Of a stretch of 64,000 bases of DNA, positions 1-12,346 are shown piece by piece. Each line of letters begins with the position of its first letter. Within the stretch, counting starts at the first letter, position 1. The notes beneath the pieces are model-generated. The model saw nothing but the letters and a program-made list of their open reading frames with translations. It was not told the DNA's origin and did not search any database. The DNA lies in the NCBI RefSeq assembly GCF_016097555.1, contig NC_054704.1:1639832-1703831 (forward strand), given 5' to 3'. This DNA comes from Gigantopelta aegis. Taxonomy: Eukaryota > Mollusca > Gastropoda > Neomphalida > Peltospiridae. The translations under genes and the position numbers were made by a program.

Positions 1-60
1 TAGTCTTGAAGTCTGTGTTTAATCCCGATACTACTTTACCACTGAGCTAGTTTGTTGTTT
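1..60 (-). repeat. SINE head remnant (tRNA-like)
   Basis: The stretch containing 'TTTACCACTGAGCTAG' resembles the reversed tRNA-like head of the SINE family seen better at 38074-38322 ('TTTACCACTGGGCTACG'). Only the head is visible at the window edge. Confidence 0.4.
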
Positions 61-1560
61 TATGTCAGATCTATTAACAGAAACATCCTAGGAGTGGCAG
101 TAAGATTGGTTTTGTCCATAACAGAAATCTTTATGTTTCCTGAAGGCTAGAGACCCAGCAATAGTCTCAACATACTGTTTGTTCTTTCACTAACTGTGGT
201 CCAGTGTGTACATTCAGACCTGTACCTGTAGTGTAGAAATGTAAGCATGTAAATAGTGGATATTTATTTACCAGGGTGGCAATAAGAGTTTGACAGTCAA
301 ATTTCTACAACGGATTGTTTTGAAAGTTTTATTTCAGACCCTTTTACTAGACGCATTTTATGTATGTTCTTGCTTGCTTTATTTTCTTCCTAGTAAGTAT
401 ACTGACAAAAAAGAAATTATGAATGAGTGAAAAGTAGATTATTTACCTAATGTCGTACAACAAAGTTTTGTTTTAGAACTATGAATGTGTTCCCCCCCCA
501 CCCCCACCCCCACCATTATTAGTGTAAGTTTAATGTTCTATCACATAATAATGTAGTTCATTTTTATTGAGTATACTGAAAGGAACTTGAGAAATATTTT
601 ACAAATAATGTACTTGTAGTATAAACCACAATTGTACAGTGAATTGGCTAAAACCGTCCTTTATTTTCTGTCCTTTTTAAGATGTGAATGTTACAATAAC
701 ATTGCCATGTGTATAGGCACTGTCCATTTAGTATGTCTTCGGTCAAGTGTACAGGAGAGGGTGCTATTCACGTGGCATGTTTATAATTAATTATTTTACT
801 TTTCTTGTACATATTAAATGGATGACCCATAGCACAGAAGTTAATTTCCTGACCTTTTTCTTGTCTTGAAAGGAATGGACTGAGTATATGATGACCATAG
901 AATGATTAAAAAACCACCTAGTCACATGATTTTGTATGTGACAAAGTATTACTATTTATAATAATGTAAAACTGTTAAAACTGTTAATCATATTTATAAT
1001 AATGTAAAACTGTTAAAACTGTTAATCATATTAATATCTGGATATTAGTATTCTTATTTTATTTATATCAATATTTCTAGTTAATATATTTATACTCAAG
1101 ATAGGAAGAAATCAGAATGTTACAACTGACAATAGCACAATGTCATGTACGTGTCCTATTGTACATCTGGTCACTGAGTGATTATTTCTAAAGTTGTGTG
1201 TTTGAAATAATGTTGGGGTTTAGAGAAGGGTGGTGCTATATTTAAAAAAAGAAAAAGAATTAGTGCCATATGAAAAATAAAATTTGTATTTCTATTAAAT
1301 AATGAAACGAGACTCGTCTAGACCAGCATAATTTAACATGGTTTCATCATTCAGAGACATATTTTAACAAAGAAGCTTTTTATAAACTATAAAGTCGAAT
1401 CTGTGTTAAACAGCCACCTGTCAGTTGCATATTTGAAGGGGATTGTGAAGGGAGTGGGGGTAGAGTGTGCTATTTGAAATAAGCATGGTACTAACTATGA
1501 GAAGGGATTCTTCTTTGAAGCTCGGACAGGGATCCCAGTAGTTCAAACCAGTGTGCTGCA
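61..1560. other. AT-rich intergenic stretch, no gene seen
   Basis: No coding exon is recognisable on either strand. It holds a short C-rich run (490-515), a tandem duplication of about 50 bp (about 948-1030) and an AATAAA near 1274. It could be the 3' UTR or flank of a gene outside the window, but nothing proves that. Confidence 0.5.
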
Positions 1561-1589
1561 GGTTTTTCTTGGGCTGAATAGTTTCTCCT

Positions 1590-1905
1590 TCGAGGCTTCA
1601 TCTGAAGGCTAGACTGTTTTTCTCTTGTCCTAATAGTGAGGACAATGCTGCAGGAAATGATCAACAGTCATGAGGGCTGTGCCACAATCACATTTTGCTG
1701 ATCAGCTTTTTTGCTGCAATTCTCATGGCTTCTCATTCTGCCTTGTAATTGGTGGAGTACTTTCCTCTTGCAGTGGACATTTGCATCTCTTTGCCATCTT
1801 TAAGTTCAATCTGGATCCCTCCTCCACCACTTGGTTGCTTCCTCAGCTGATCCATCAGTATAAGCAGGTGTCCACTGATCTTCAGCGTAGGCATGGTCTA
1901 TATAC
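1590..1905 (-). pseudogene. LINE RNase H domain remnant
   Basis: The minus strand reads a broken RNase H-like segment. 'TPAYTDGSAEEATK' carries the Tyr-Thr-Asp-Gly-Ser core typical of retroelement RNase H, and after a frame change 'GKYSTNYKAEMEAMRIAAKK' matches the usual second motif with its Glu. In-frame stops and at least one frameshift break it. The family is known from non-LTR retrotransposons; the exact clade is not assigned. No intact reverse transcriptase lies next to it. Confidence 0.6.
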
Positions 1906-1994
1906 TCTAAGGTGAGGGATCTTCTTTCCACATCTCACTGAGTGTCCTCAACAATTGCTCACACAGTGTCTTTGATGACAGGAAAGTTGTTTGA

Positions 1995-2040
1995 GGAGGG
2001 ATAATATTAAATATTAAATATTGAGGAGGGATAATATCAA
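1995..2040. repeat. Short tandem duplication
   Basis: The motif 'TTGAGGAGGGATAATAT' occurs twice, separated by a few ATTAAAT bases. Confidence 0.6.
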
Positions 2041-2369
2041 ACGTGAGTCCTGGTCAGGTCCCACCCCACCTCTACACATTACAAAATGTAGCCTCTTGAC
2101 AAGTAGCTATTTAATTTGAATATAAGATCATGCTGATGATTTGAGAGAAAATTCAAGTACATGTATCCTGATAATACAGGTGGCTGATTAGACCGATTTC
2201 GCTTATAGAATATTAAAGTTGGTTACTTATGCTCAGTTTCCTAAGTTGACATACATTTTTTTTTTTTTTTTAAGTGTATTATTGTACTTTTTTTTTTATA
2301 TTAAGTGTTTTTTCTTTGCTGATTTAGAAAAACTATAGATATAGTTGGGTAATCTTAATCTGGCTTTTT

Positions 2370-2391
2370 ATTATTATTTGTATTATTTGTA

Positions 2392-2427
<36 letters not shown>
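2370..2427. repeat. (ATT)n microsatellite
   Basis: Imperfect then perfect ATT/TTA trinucleotide run. Confidence 0.9.
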
Positions 2428-2762
2428 GAAAAATACGAAAATTAATGTATAATAAACAAAAGCAGAAAGTGACATTGTTATCTACAAGGGATATGCAATC
2501 ATTCTCTCAGAAAAAACTACTCTGCTTCTGGGGTCTTTCAGTTAAATACTAATGGAGGCAGGCTGATGAAGAAAAAGTAGTATTTACAAGAATTTTGAGT
2601 CAATTGTGGAATTGTGTTTATGTCAGTTGTATTTTTTGTACTGTGCATTGATAAATGATGGTAAAGGATATGGAGGGGATATTGCATCTTTAACCAAATA
2701 ATATTATATATGGATCCTTCTGTAAGAATGATTTCTTTTTTACCACAAAATGCTTTGACACT

Positions 2763-2784
2763 ATATATATACACACACACATAA

Positions 2785-2850
<66 letters not shown>
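2763..2850. repeat. (CA)n/(AT)n microsatellite
   Basis: A short CA-rich lead is followed by an uninterrupted AT dinucleotide run of roughly 55 bp. Confidence 0.95.
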
Positions 2851-2852
<2 letters not shown>

Positions 2853-4090
2853 ATTAGAATAGTTTGGGATCGGTTTGTTTGTTTGGGTTTTTTTAATAAA
2901 ATATTTATTTTAGTCTAATTATTCTAATTGTTAATTTGACTTAGTGTTAACATAAACCTGACAAACAGTGCTGTTTTTGAAAGCCACAGCTGGAGTCGTT
3001 AAACATTCGGCCTCAGATTACAGTTATCTTCCCATTTGGTTGTCCAAAATTCGGAAATTTGACCGCGCAAGTAGTCTGCTGTTTGACTGTGATTATTTCA
3101 TGGCAGACAGCTATGAAGTGGCATCTATTTGACTGAAGTGACAGGGGAGAGCATGTAGTTTGTAAACATGTGTAACTTGTTGACACTGAAGACTTGTTTG
3201 TGGTAATTCCGGCCCATGCAAAAGTAGTGCTTTTTGTGTAAAATGGGTGTACTCCGGCCTGGTTTAGAGGGTGTGTTTGTTTAAACCAATATGCTGGGAG
3301 AAAGAGCTGGACAACAGGGGTTGTCCTTTTCAGGGTATGTGTCCCCTAGGCAGGCAAAGGTACATAAAAAAATCCACGGGCCTGCTGATATTAATAAAAA
3401 TGTTATAGCCACTAAGGCTATATAGAAACATATAGCGAAATTAATTGTGGTCTGAGGCCAATCATTCAAGCATTCATTCATTGTCATTTGAAACCCACAA
3501 TGGTGTTCCGCATTGTGATCATGACGTAAAATACTCTGAAGAATAACATGTATATTGTCACAGTAAGCCCAACTGTTTATATGCTGTCAACAGACAACTA
3601 GAAGTATTTAGAGCTATAAAGCTGTATAATTTACCGTAATTACCGTAGCTTTCATTTTAAACTTCCGCGGTATTCTTCTGTAGCTGTTATTTTCACGGAG
3701 CTGCACGATGCTTGTAACCATTACCATAACTACACGGAGATCCACAGTGGACGGCCACAACCAGTGAGAATGTGTGGAACTAGTGCCTCCTGTACATGTC
3801 AAACCGCGCGTATCTCCCAGGGAATCATGCAATATTGGTCAGACTGATGCAACGTTAGAAAAACCTGTGATGATAATTTAATGGAGTATACGTTTACATT
3901 ATGCGTTTATCTCTCTTATGTATGTATACATACTGTACATATTTATGTATTAATAAACTATTTTAACATTACCTCTTCATTGGAATAGTGTTGTTATTCT
4001 GTTTAATGCATTGACGCTGGACGACAGCCAGTGACGATGTTGTCTGGTGCAGGTATTGGCATCTTTCTCTACTCGGTGATTGATGTATAT
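2851..4090. other. Intergenic, no gene seen
   Basis: No exon, RNA gene or clear transposon is recognised on either strand. Short open frames here show no protein-like composition. Confidence 0.5.
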
Positions 4091-4107
4091 ATACATTGTG
4101 TGTGTAT

Positions 4108-4185
4108 GAATGAATGAATGAATGAATGAATGTTTAACGACACCCCAGCACGAAAAATACATCGGCTATTGGGTGTCAAACTGTG
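4108..4185 (-). repeat. SINE tail fragment
   Basis: A (GAAT)n run joins 'TGTTTAACGACACCCCAGCA' and 'CATCGGCTATTGGGTGTCAA', the common tail of the tRNA-headed SINEs in this window. The head is missing. Confidence 0.7.
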
Positions 4186-4369
4186 GTAATGCAAACAAAT
4201 AAGGTGATGATCAACATCAATATAAGAATGCAATATTTAAATCAAAACGGTGTAAAGAACTGCAAAAATACACATTCCCAGTCTGCAGCTCGTCGCAATA
4301 AGACGTGTTTGTGCACACTGCACGTTTTTTCGCGGCTCGACTTTGGAATCCTTCACTTTTGTTGTTTTT

Positions 4370-4766
4370 GTCAACGAAGTGAAAGAAAGAAGTGTTTTAT
4401 TTAACGACGCACTCAACACATTTTATTTACGGTTATATGGTTAAGGACCACACAGATTTTTTTAGAGGAAACCCGCTGTCGCCACATAGGCTACTCTTTT
4501 TACGACAGGCAGCAAGGGATCTTTTATTTGCGCTTCCTACAGGCAGGATAGCACAAACCATGGCCTTTGTTGAACCAGTTATGGATCACTGGTCGGTGCA
4601 AGTGGTTTACACTTACCCACTGAGCCTTGCGGAGCACTCACTCAGGGTTTGGAGTCGATATCTGGATTAAAAATCCCATGCCTCGACTGGGATCCGAACC
4701 CAGTACCTACCAGCCTGTAGACCGATGGCCTGCCACGACGCCACCGAGGCCGGTCAACGAAGTGAA
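4370..4766 (-). mobile_element. Full-length SINE (family A) with target duplication
   Basis: The element runs 4384-4752 on the minus strand. Its tRNA-like head at the high-coordinate end reads 'GGCCTCGGTGGCGTCGTGG' and contains a B-box-like GGTTCGGATCC. The tail ends in AAATAAAACA. A perfect 14-bp target duplication, GTCAACGAAGTGAA, flanks it at 4370-4383 and 4753-4766. That duplication is the mark of LINE-driven retrotransposition. Other copies lie at 34749-35150 and 61541-61930. Confidence 0.9.
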
Positions 4767-5440
4767 GTTTTGTACTGGGATGTATGCGGCCATTGGAATT
4801 GATTGAACTCTGGATTGACAGTCTGCACCACCAGGTTAGATTCTTTTTTAGCGAGATTCCTTGCCTCCACGTCATTTCTCCGTCTATGTTGACTTGTATT
4901 TTTCGTGACTTGTATGACGGCCATTCTGCAGAACGCCACGGTTGTTCGTGTTTAGTCTACGTGTCCGAGCCTGTCCTAGCAGCACTGGAAGATTGACCGC
5001 CCCACTCTAAGAAGAAATAGGAAGCGGGGTCGGCCCCTACTACTCTTTTTCTAGACTTTACTTTGTTTTATTGTGATACCATCTCGTATCCTCCGGAGTC
5101 GGGCCCGTCCGCACCACTATACCAACCTATGACGACTGGACTATACCTTAGTCTGATTCTTTCTCTCGTTCAGACGGATCCGGCTTCTCAAGATCTGTAT
5201 TTCAGCACAGCACTACACCTTCAACGTCTATTGACTTAATCTAGGGGTTTTCTTGACGGGATGCAACCCATCTCGTCCCTACAAGCTGTGCACCCTAACG
5301 GCCTTAACGAGACCACTCACGTGGACATATAGATCGGACTTAAAAACTTAGACCTGTCGAAATTACTTTCTTTTTTAAATATTATTAAATAATCCGATCC
5401 TCTCTTCTTTCTCTGATTTATTTTTGGACTGTCCTTCTAA
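4767..5440. repeat. Unclassified, probably repetitive sequence
   Basis: The base composition differs from the surroundings (higher GC, many CCGxxTCGG words), there is no usable open frame, and it follows the SINE target site. It looks like a transposon 3' region, but I see no diagnostic protein or terminal repeat. Confidence 0.3.
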
Positions 5441-5494
5441 AATGCTCCAAATTATATAAATATTCGACCGAGCAGTCAATTCTGCCCATTTTCA

Positions 5495-5600
5495 ACTCTA
5501 CCCCCCCTGGACAGCCAGGGGCTTGTCCCGGGACAGGCCCCGGGACGGACATGCTCGAAACTCTAGTGGTATATGAGCATGTAAAAATTATTCGCACTCG
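5495..5600. repeat. Dispersed repeat, related to 49511-49595
   Basis: 'GACATGCTCGAAACTCTAG' with 'GGTATATGAGCATGT' matches, with changes, the segment near 49550-49590. A GC-rich self-complementary stretch (about 5511-5548) precedes it. Confidence 0.5.
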
Positions 5601-5721
5601 CAAAATACAAATATCACAGATAGATACTGACTTTTACTCAAAATTTCAATTTGTGCTGTATTGGCCATTCTCAAAGAGAATGTTACACCCCTGCACCACG
5701 GTGAGGTCACGGCACGCGCAG

Positions 5722-6960
<1,239 letters not shown>

Positions 6961-6968
6961 CCAAATGT

Positions 6969-7446
6969 TTACCATAAAACGTTTCGAATGCCCTGGACTT
7001 CATAAAGCTGATGGAACAGCATCTGTGACGAATGATATGGCGTTGTTTGAAATCTGCATACAATGAGCATGCTTTGAGGTATCTTTAATACAATGATTCT
7101 TAGAAGTTGTGATATGTAGACACCAACAGCTGGAGCAGAAGGTATATTGCTCGACATAAAGCGAAAATTGAACTGGAAATTGTCATACAGCTTTGTCTGC
7201 AAACCAATGTCGCTTTGAATCTCAGTGCATAGATCGAAGTAGGAAACTGATCTAATACCTTCAGATGTGTTTTTTATTTCTAACTCTTGGGGTAAATCAA
7301 TGGAAGGTAATCTGTGATAGATCATCAATATAGCTGAAACTAAGGTTAAACGTCTTAGCCAGATTCCTTGGCTTTGATTTAAGTAGATTAGTCAGAAATT
7401 CGTATTCATATGTATAGAGAAACATATCGGCGAGCAGCGGAGCATA
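6969..7446 (-). pseudogene. Retroelement reverse transcriptase fragment
   Basis: On the minus strand one frame reads 'APLLADMFLYTYEYEFLTNL' and then FSYIDDLS, whose Tyr-Ile-Asp-Asp is the reverse transcriptase catalytic box. After a frameshift the next frame continues with 'LPQELEIKNTSEG', 'TKLYDNFQFNFRFMSSNIP' and 'SAPAVGVYISQLLRI', the conserved C-terminal part of this family. The family is common in invertebrate genomes; I do not assign a clade. The fragment lacks its N-terminal half and ends abruptly where the ~70-bp tandem array begins at 7447. Confidence 0.75.
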
Positions 7447-8462
7447 GTCGGTGCTCAATAGGATAGTTACTTCCTGTCAATATGTCATAGCCCCAGATTT
7501 GACCTATATATATATATATAGTCGGTGCTCAATAGGATAGTTACTTCCTGTCAATATGTCATAGCCCCAGATTTGACCTGTATATATATATATAGTCGGT
7601 GCTCAATAGGATAGTTACTTCCTGTCAATATGTCATAGCCCCAGATTTGACCTATATATATATAGTCGGTGCTCAATAGGATAGTTACTTCCTGTCAATA
7701 TGTCATAGCCCCAGATTTGACCTATATATATATAGTCGGTGCTCAATAGGATAGTTACTTCCTGTCAATATGTCATAGCCCCAGATTTGACCTATATATA
7801 TATAGTCATAGCCCCAGATTTGACCTATATATATAGTCAGTGCTCAATAGGATAGTTACTTCCTGTCAATATGTCATAGCCCCAGATTTGACCTATATAT
7901 ATATATATAGTCGGTGCTCAATAGGATAGTTACTTCCTGTCAATATGTCATAACCCCAGATTTGACCTATATATATAGTCGGTGCTCAATAGGATAGTTA
8001 CTTCCTGTCAATATGTCATAGCCCCAGATTTGACCTATATATATATAGTCGGTGCTCAATAGGATAGTTACTTCCTGTCAATATGTCATAGCCCCAGATT
8101 TGACCTATATATATATAGTCGGTGCTCAATAGGATAGTTACTTCCTGTCAATATGTCATAGCCCCAGATTTGACCTATATATATAGTCAGTGCTCAATAG
8201 GATAGTTACTTCCTGTCAATATGTCATAGCCCCAGATTTGACCTATATATATAGTCAGTGCTCAATAGGATAGTTACTTCCTGTCAATATGTCATAGCCC
8301 CAGATTTGACCTATATATATATATATATATAGTCAGTGCTCAATAGGATAGTTACTTCCTGTCAATATGTCATAGCCCAGATTTGACCTATATATATATA
8401 TAGTCAGTGCTCAATAGGATAGTTACTTCCTGTCAATATGTCATAGCCCAGATTTGACCTAT
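7447..8462. repeat. Tandem array, ~70-bp unit
   Basis: About 14 copies, one of them shortened, of a unit holding 'GTGCTCAATAGGATAGTTAC', 'TGTCATAGCCCCAGATTTGA' and a (TA)n spacer of variable length. Point changes are few and unit length varies mainly in the TA run. The array directly abuts the reverse transcriptase remnant. Confidence 0.95.
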
Positions 8463-8504
8463 ATTTTTAACAGTGTAAGTATTAATGAGGAAGCCCACAT
8501 TTCA

Positions 8505-9467
8505 AATATGTCTGTCTCAGTATACTTTAGTCTGGATTTTCTCTTTATAACAAATATGTCTGTCTCAGTATACTTTAGTCTGGATTTTCTCTTTATAACA
8601 AATATGTCTGTCTCAGTATACTTTAGTCTGGATTTTCTCTTTATAACAAATATGTCTGTCTCAGTATACTTTAGTCTGGATTTTCTCTTTATAACAAATA
8701 TGTCTGTCTCAGTATACTTTAGTCTGGATTTTCTCTTTATAACAAATATGTCTGTCTCAGTATACTTTAGTCTGGATTTTCTCTTTATAACAAATATGTC
8801 TGTCTCAGTATACTTTAGTCTGGATTTTCTCTTTATAACAAATATGTCTGTCTCAGTATACTTTAGTCTGGATTTTCTCTTTATAACAAATATGTCTGTC
8901 TCAGTATACTTTAGTCTGGATTTTCTCTTTATAACAAATATGTCTGTCTCAGTATACTTTAGTCTGGATTTTCTCTTTATAACAAATATGTCTGTCTCAG
9001 TATACTTTAGTCTGGATTTTCTCTTTATAACAAATATGTCTGTCTCAGTATACTTTAGTCTGGATTTTCTCTTTATAACAAATATGTCTGTCTCAGTATA
9101 CTTTAGTCTGGATTTTCTCTTTATAACAAATATGTCTGTCTCAGTATACTTTAGTCTGGATTTTCTCTTTATAACAAATATGTCTGTCTCAGTATACTTT
9201 AGTCTGGATTTTCTCTTTATAACAAATATGTCTGTCTCAGTATACTTTAGTCTGGATTTTCTCTTTATAACAAATATGTCTGTCTCAGTATACTTTAGTC
9301 TGGATTTTCTCTTTATAACAAATATGTCTGTCTCAGTATACTTTAGTCTGGATTTTCTCTTTATAACAAATATGTCTGTCTCAGTATACTTTAGTCTGGA
9401 TTTTCTCTTTATAACAAATATGTCTGTCTCAGTATACTTTAGTCTGGATTTTCTCTTTATAACAAAT
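8505..9467. repeat. Perfect tandem array, 48-bp unit x20
   Basis: Twenty essentially identical 48-bp units. Because 48 is divisible by three and the unit has no stop in one frame, it gives a long open frame of the 16-residue repeat MSVSVYFSLDFLFITN. The frame outside the units has no ATG start, no flanking exon and no recognisable domain, so I treat it as a minisatellite rather than a gene. Confidence 0.95.
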
Positions 9468-9648
9468 GCCCCATTGATTATAATTTAAATAACGTAGTTG
9501 TTTCCTTAAGTGGGAATTGTGTATTATGAAAAATCAAATGGTTTAATATTGGTGAACTTTGATCTGGATTGAGAATAAATGATTTCAAGTAATGATTTAA
9601 GAAATGCATTGGTCAATATTTATTATATATAGCGTTAGAAAACAGTTT

Positions 9649-10887
9649 TTAGAAATATGTTTGCAACACGACCCGGGGGGGGGGGGGGGGGGGGGGTAGA
9701 GACAGAGACCGACAAACATCCGGGTAGACATGAACATTGTGAGGCATATCAGGTGTATCTTTCATGTAATCAGTCTCTACTCGAAACCTGCTGCGTGTTT
9801 TACAAACAAGTCCATCTCCAGTTACAAAACAATTCTGGCGACCATCAAACAAATTTATATACACACAGCAGGACAACAAAGTTGTGGAATTGAGGAAATT
9901 AGTTTCTGTACTAGCCACTATTACTTCGTGACATTGACGGATATCCCTAAACCCAGTAAGTACAGTGGACCAGATAACTACATCTGCATGTTCATGACAA
10001 GCTGACAGCCCCCACACACACCCTCGCCCCCATTTTGATGGTGAATCTAGGGCTACCATAACATCATCTAGGGCTACCATAACATTCTCTAGGGCTACCA
10101 TAACATCCTTTAGGGCTACCATCTCTAGGGCTACCATAGCATCCTCTAGGGCTACCATAACATTCTCTAGGGCTACCATAACATCCCCTATGGCTACTAT
10201 AGCAGCCTCTAGGACTCCTATAACATCCTCAAGGGCTACAATAACATCCTCTAGGGCTACCATAACATCCTCTAGGACTACCATAACATTCTCTAGGGCT
10301 ACCATAACATTCTCTTGGGCTACTATAGCAGCCTCTAGGACTCCTATAACATGACAAGCTGACAGCCCCCACACACCCCCTCGCCCCCATGTTGATGGTG
10401 AATCTAGGGCTACCATAACATTCTCTAGGGCTACCATCTCTAGGGCTACCATAACATCCTTTAGGGCTACCATAACATTCTTTAGGGCTACCATAGCATC
10501 CTCTAGGGCTATCATCTCTAGAGCTACCATAACATTCTTTAGGGCTACCATAGCATTCTCTAGGGCTACCATAACATTCTCTAGGGCTACCATAACATCC
10601 CCTATGGCTACTATAGCAGCCTCTAGGACTCCTATAACATCCTCAAGGGCTACCATAACATCCTCTAGGGCTACCATAGCATCCCCTAGGGCTACCATAA
10701 CATTCTCTAGGGCTACCATAACATTCTCTAGGGCTACCATAACATCCCCTAGGGCTGCTATAATAGCCTCTAGGACTCCTATAACATCATCAAGGCATGG
10801 GCGTACATAGGGGGAGGGGCGGGTTCGATGGGTTCGACCGAACCCCCCCTGAAATCGCTTTTTTTTATAATTTAATATATCTGACAT
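9649..10887 (-). other. Open frame over 21-bp minisatellite, probably not a gene
   Basis: A 412-codon frame starts at a true ATG inside the small inverted-repeat element (10796-10976). It then reads the 21-bp repeat as seven-residue units such as VMVALED/VMVALEN, and ends with about 120 non-repetitive residues rich in Cys. The N-terminus comes from the inserted element, the middle from a minisatellite and the Pro run from the poly-G tract. A real exon in the C-terminal part (about 9700-9990) cannot be excluded, but I do not recognise it. Confidence 0.3.
9675..9696. repeat. Poly-G tract
   Basis: 22 consecutive G. Confidence 0.95.
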
Positions 10888-11300
10888 TATTATATTTACT
10901 CAACATAAAAATATATGCCCAATATCTCTGCAATCTATTTTGGAACCCCCTTTTCAAAATCCTATGTACGCCCATGCAAGGGCTACCATAGCATCCTCTA
11001 GGGCTATCATAGCATCCTCTAAGGCTACCATAACATTCTCTAGGGCTACCATAGCATCCTCTAGGGCTACCATAACATCCCCTAGGGCTACTATAACATC
11101 CTCAAGGGCTACAATAATATCCTCTAGGGCTATCATAGCATCCTCTAGGGCTACCATAACATCCTCTAGGACTACCATAACATCCTCTAGGGCTACCATA
11201 GCATCCTCTAGGGCTACCATAACATCCTCTAGGACTACCATAACATCCTCTAGGGCTACCATAACATCCTCTAGGGCTACCATAGCATCCTCAATGGCTA
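10035..11300. repeat. Tandem array, 21-bp unit
   Basis: Unit about 'CTCTAGGGCTACCATAACAT' plus C, in roughly 50 imperfect copies, interrupted by an inverted-repeat element at 10796-10976. A longer block holding 'GACAAGCTGACAGCCCCCAC' occurs at about 9997 and again at about 10352, a higher-order period of roughly 355 bp. The array stays open for long distances on both strands because the unit is seven codons long. Confidence 0.95.
10796..10976. mobile_element. MITE-like element inside the 21-bp array
   Basis: A 181-bp element with terminal inverted repeats CATGGGCGTACATAG / CTATGTACGCCCATG. It is flanked by a perfect 5-bp duplication CAAGG (10791-10795, 10977-10981). Removing the element and one duplication restores the array sequence '...CATCAAGGGCTACC'. 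No transposase is encoded. The superfamily is not assigned. Confidence 0.85.
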
Positions 11301-11312
11301 CTGGAAGTCAAA

Positions 11313-11430
11313 CATTTGGTAATTCTGACACGTGGTCTTCAGAGAAAACCTGTTACATTTTTCATTAGCAAGAGATCATTTATATGCTTTTTTTTCCACA
11401 GACAGAATAGCACAGACCTCGACATTTATC
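11313..11430 (-). repeat. Truncated SINE (family C tail/body)
   Basis: 'GTCAAACATTTGGTAATTCTG', without its last base, and 'CACAGACAGAATAGCACA' are hallmark body words of the tRNA-headed SINEs. The head is missing. Confidence 0.65.
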
Positions 11431-11566
11431 ATGCGACAGAAACGTCGGTTAATAACATATAAAACTACCTTGAGAGACTTTTTATTGTTAACATAATATG
11501 TCAATACTTTTTCTTCAATCTCACTGACAAAACGTCAGTGAGATTGAAGTAAAAGTATTGACATAT

Positions 11567-11720
11567 CAGGGCCGTAGCTAGGAATTTTTGTTTGGGGGGC
11601 AACCGAGTAGTAAATAGTCTAAAACTCCTTAAGCCCAGTTCTCACTTGAACGATTTTTCGTACAACTGCGGTGCGACTAAAAGATTGTACAGCCGTGCGA
11701 TTCCCGTAAGAATTACCTAG

Positions 11721-11786
<66 letters not shown>

Positions 11787-12316
11787 CTGCCATGCGACTG
11801 CTTTTCTGCACCGGGCTCGCATGAGATTTGCACAGGTTGCACGACAGTTGCACGGAAGTCTGATGGATGTCGCACGGGAGTCGCAGGGGGTCCGCTGGGA
11901 GTCGCACATCTCGGCTCCCTTAAGACTCACGTGCGACTCCCGTGCGACCTATCATACTGCCGTGCGACTGTTGTGCAACCTCTATGCGACCAATGCGAAC
12001 TGTGCGAACCTAGAGACAGCAGTACGATAATTTTAAACATTTGAAAAATGTCGCACCGGCATGCGACATGTCCGAAATACACACGACACCCCTACAACGT
12101 GTGCGAATCATCAACATACTGCCGTGCGACTCCCGCACGCCCTGTACGATTTGGTGGTCGCACGGAATTCGCGTAGAAAATTGAGAACGGGGTTTTAAAC
12201 AGTTAAGAAGATAATTTTATTTAAGGTTTCTATAGTGCTTTCCGGGTTTTTTTTCTGTGACGTGCAACTGTCCCCCTTGCCCCCCTTCCCCCCCCCCCCC
12301 GCTAGCTACGGCCCTG
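11567..12316. mobile_element. 750-bp MITE-like element
   Basis: Terminal inverted repeats CAGGGCCGTAGCTAG / CTAGCTACGGCCCTG (the right copy has one extra GC before it) are flanked by the 5-bp duplication CATAT (11562-11566, 12317-12321). The interior is full of GTGCGAC/GTCGCAC words in both orientations, carries 64 consecutive C, and has a second inverted pair (CCCAGTTCTCA near 11634, TGAGAACGGGG near 12184) that may mark a nested element. There is no transposase. Confidence 0.85.
11721..11784. repeat. Poly-C tract, 64 nt
   Basis: Uninterrupted C run inside the MITE-like element. Exact length is likely to vary or be mis-assembled. Confidence 0.95.
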
Positions 12317-12346
12317 CATATTATGTTAACAATAAAAAGTCTCTCA

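Larger units (their letters stand above)
11471..12346. repeat. 58-bp-arm palindrome, split by an insertion
   Basis: The left arm 11471-11528 and the first part of the right arm 11534-11566 form a hairpin with a 5-nt loop. The right arm resumes at 12322-12346 after the inserted element. Joined, the arms match over 58 positions with one mismatch. The ancestral piece was about 121 bp and may itself have been a foldback MITE. Confidence 0.9.

Noticed and set aside
4392..4670. Frame starting MFYLTTHSTHFIYGY, repeated near 37600 and 61578
   Set aside because: It lies inside SINE copies and recurs only because the SINE is repeated.
7447..8462. CRISPR array
   Set aside because: Repeats are contiguous with only a variable TA run between them, there are no unique spacers, and the DNA is animal.
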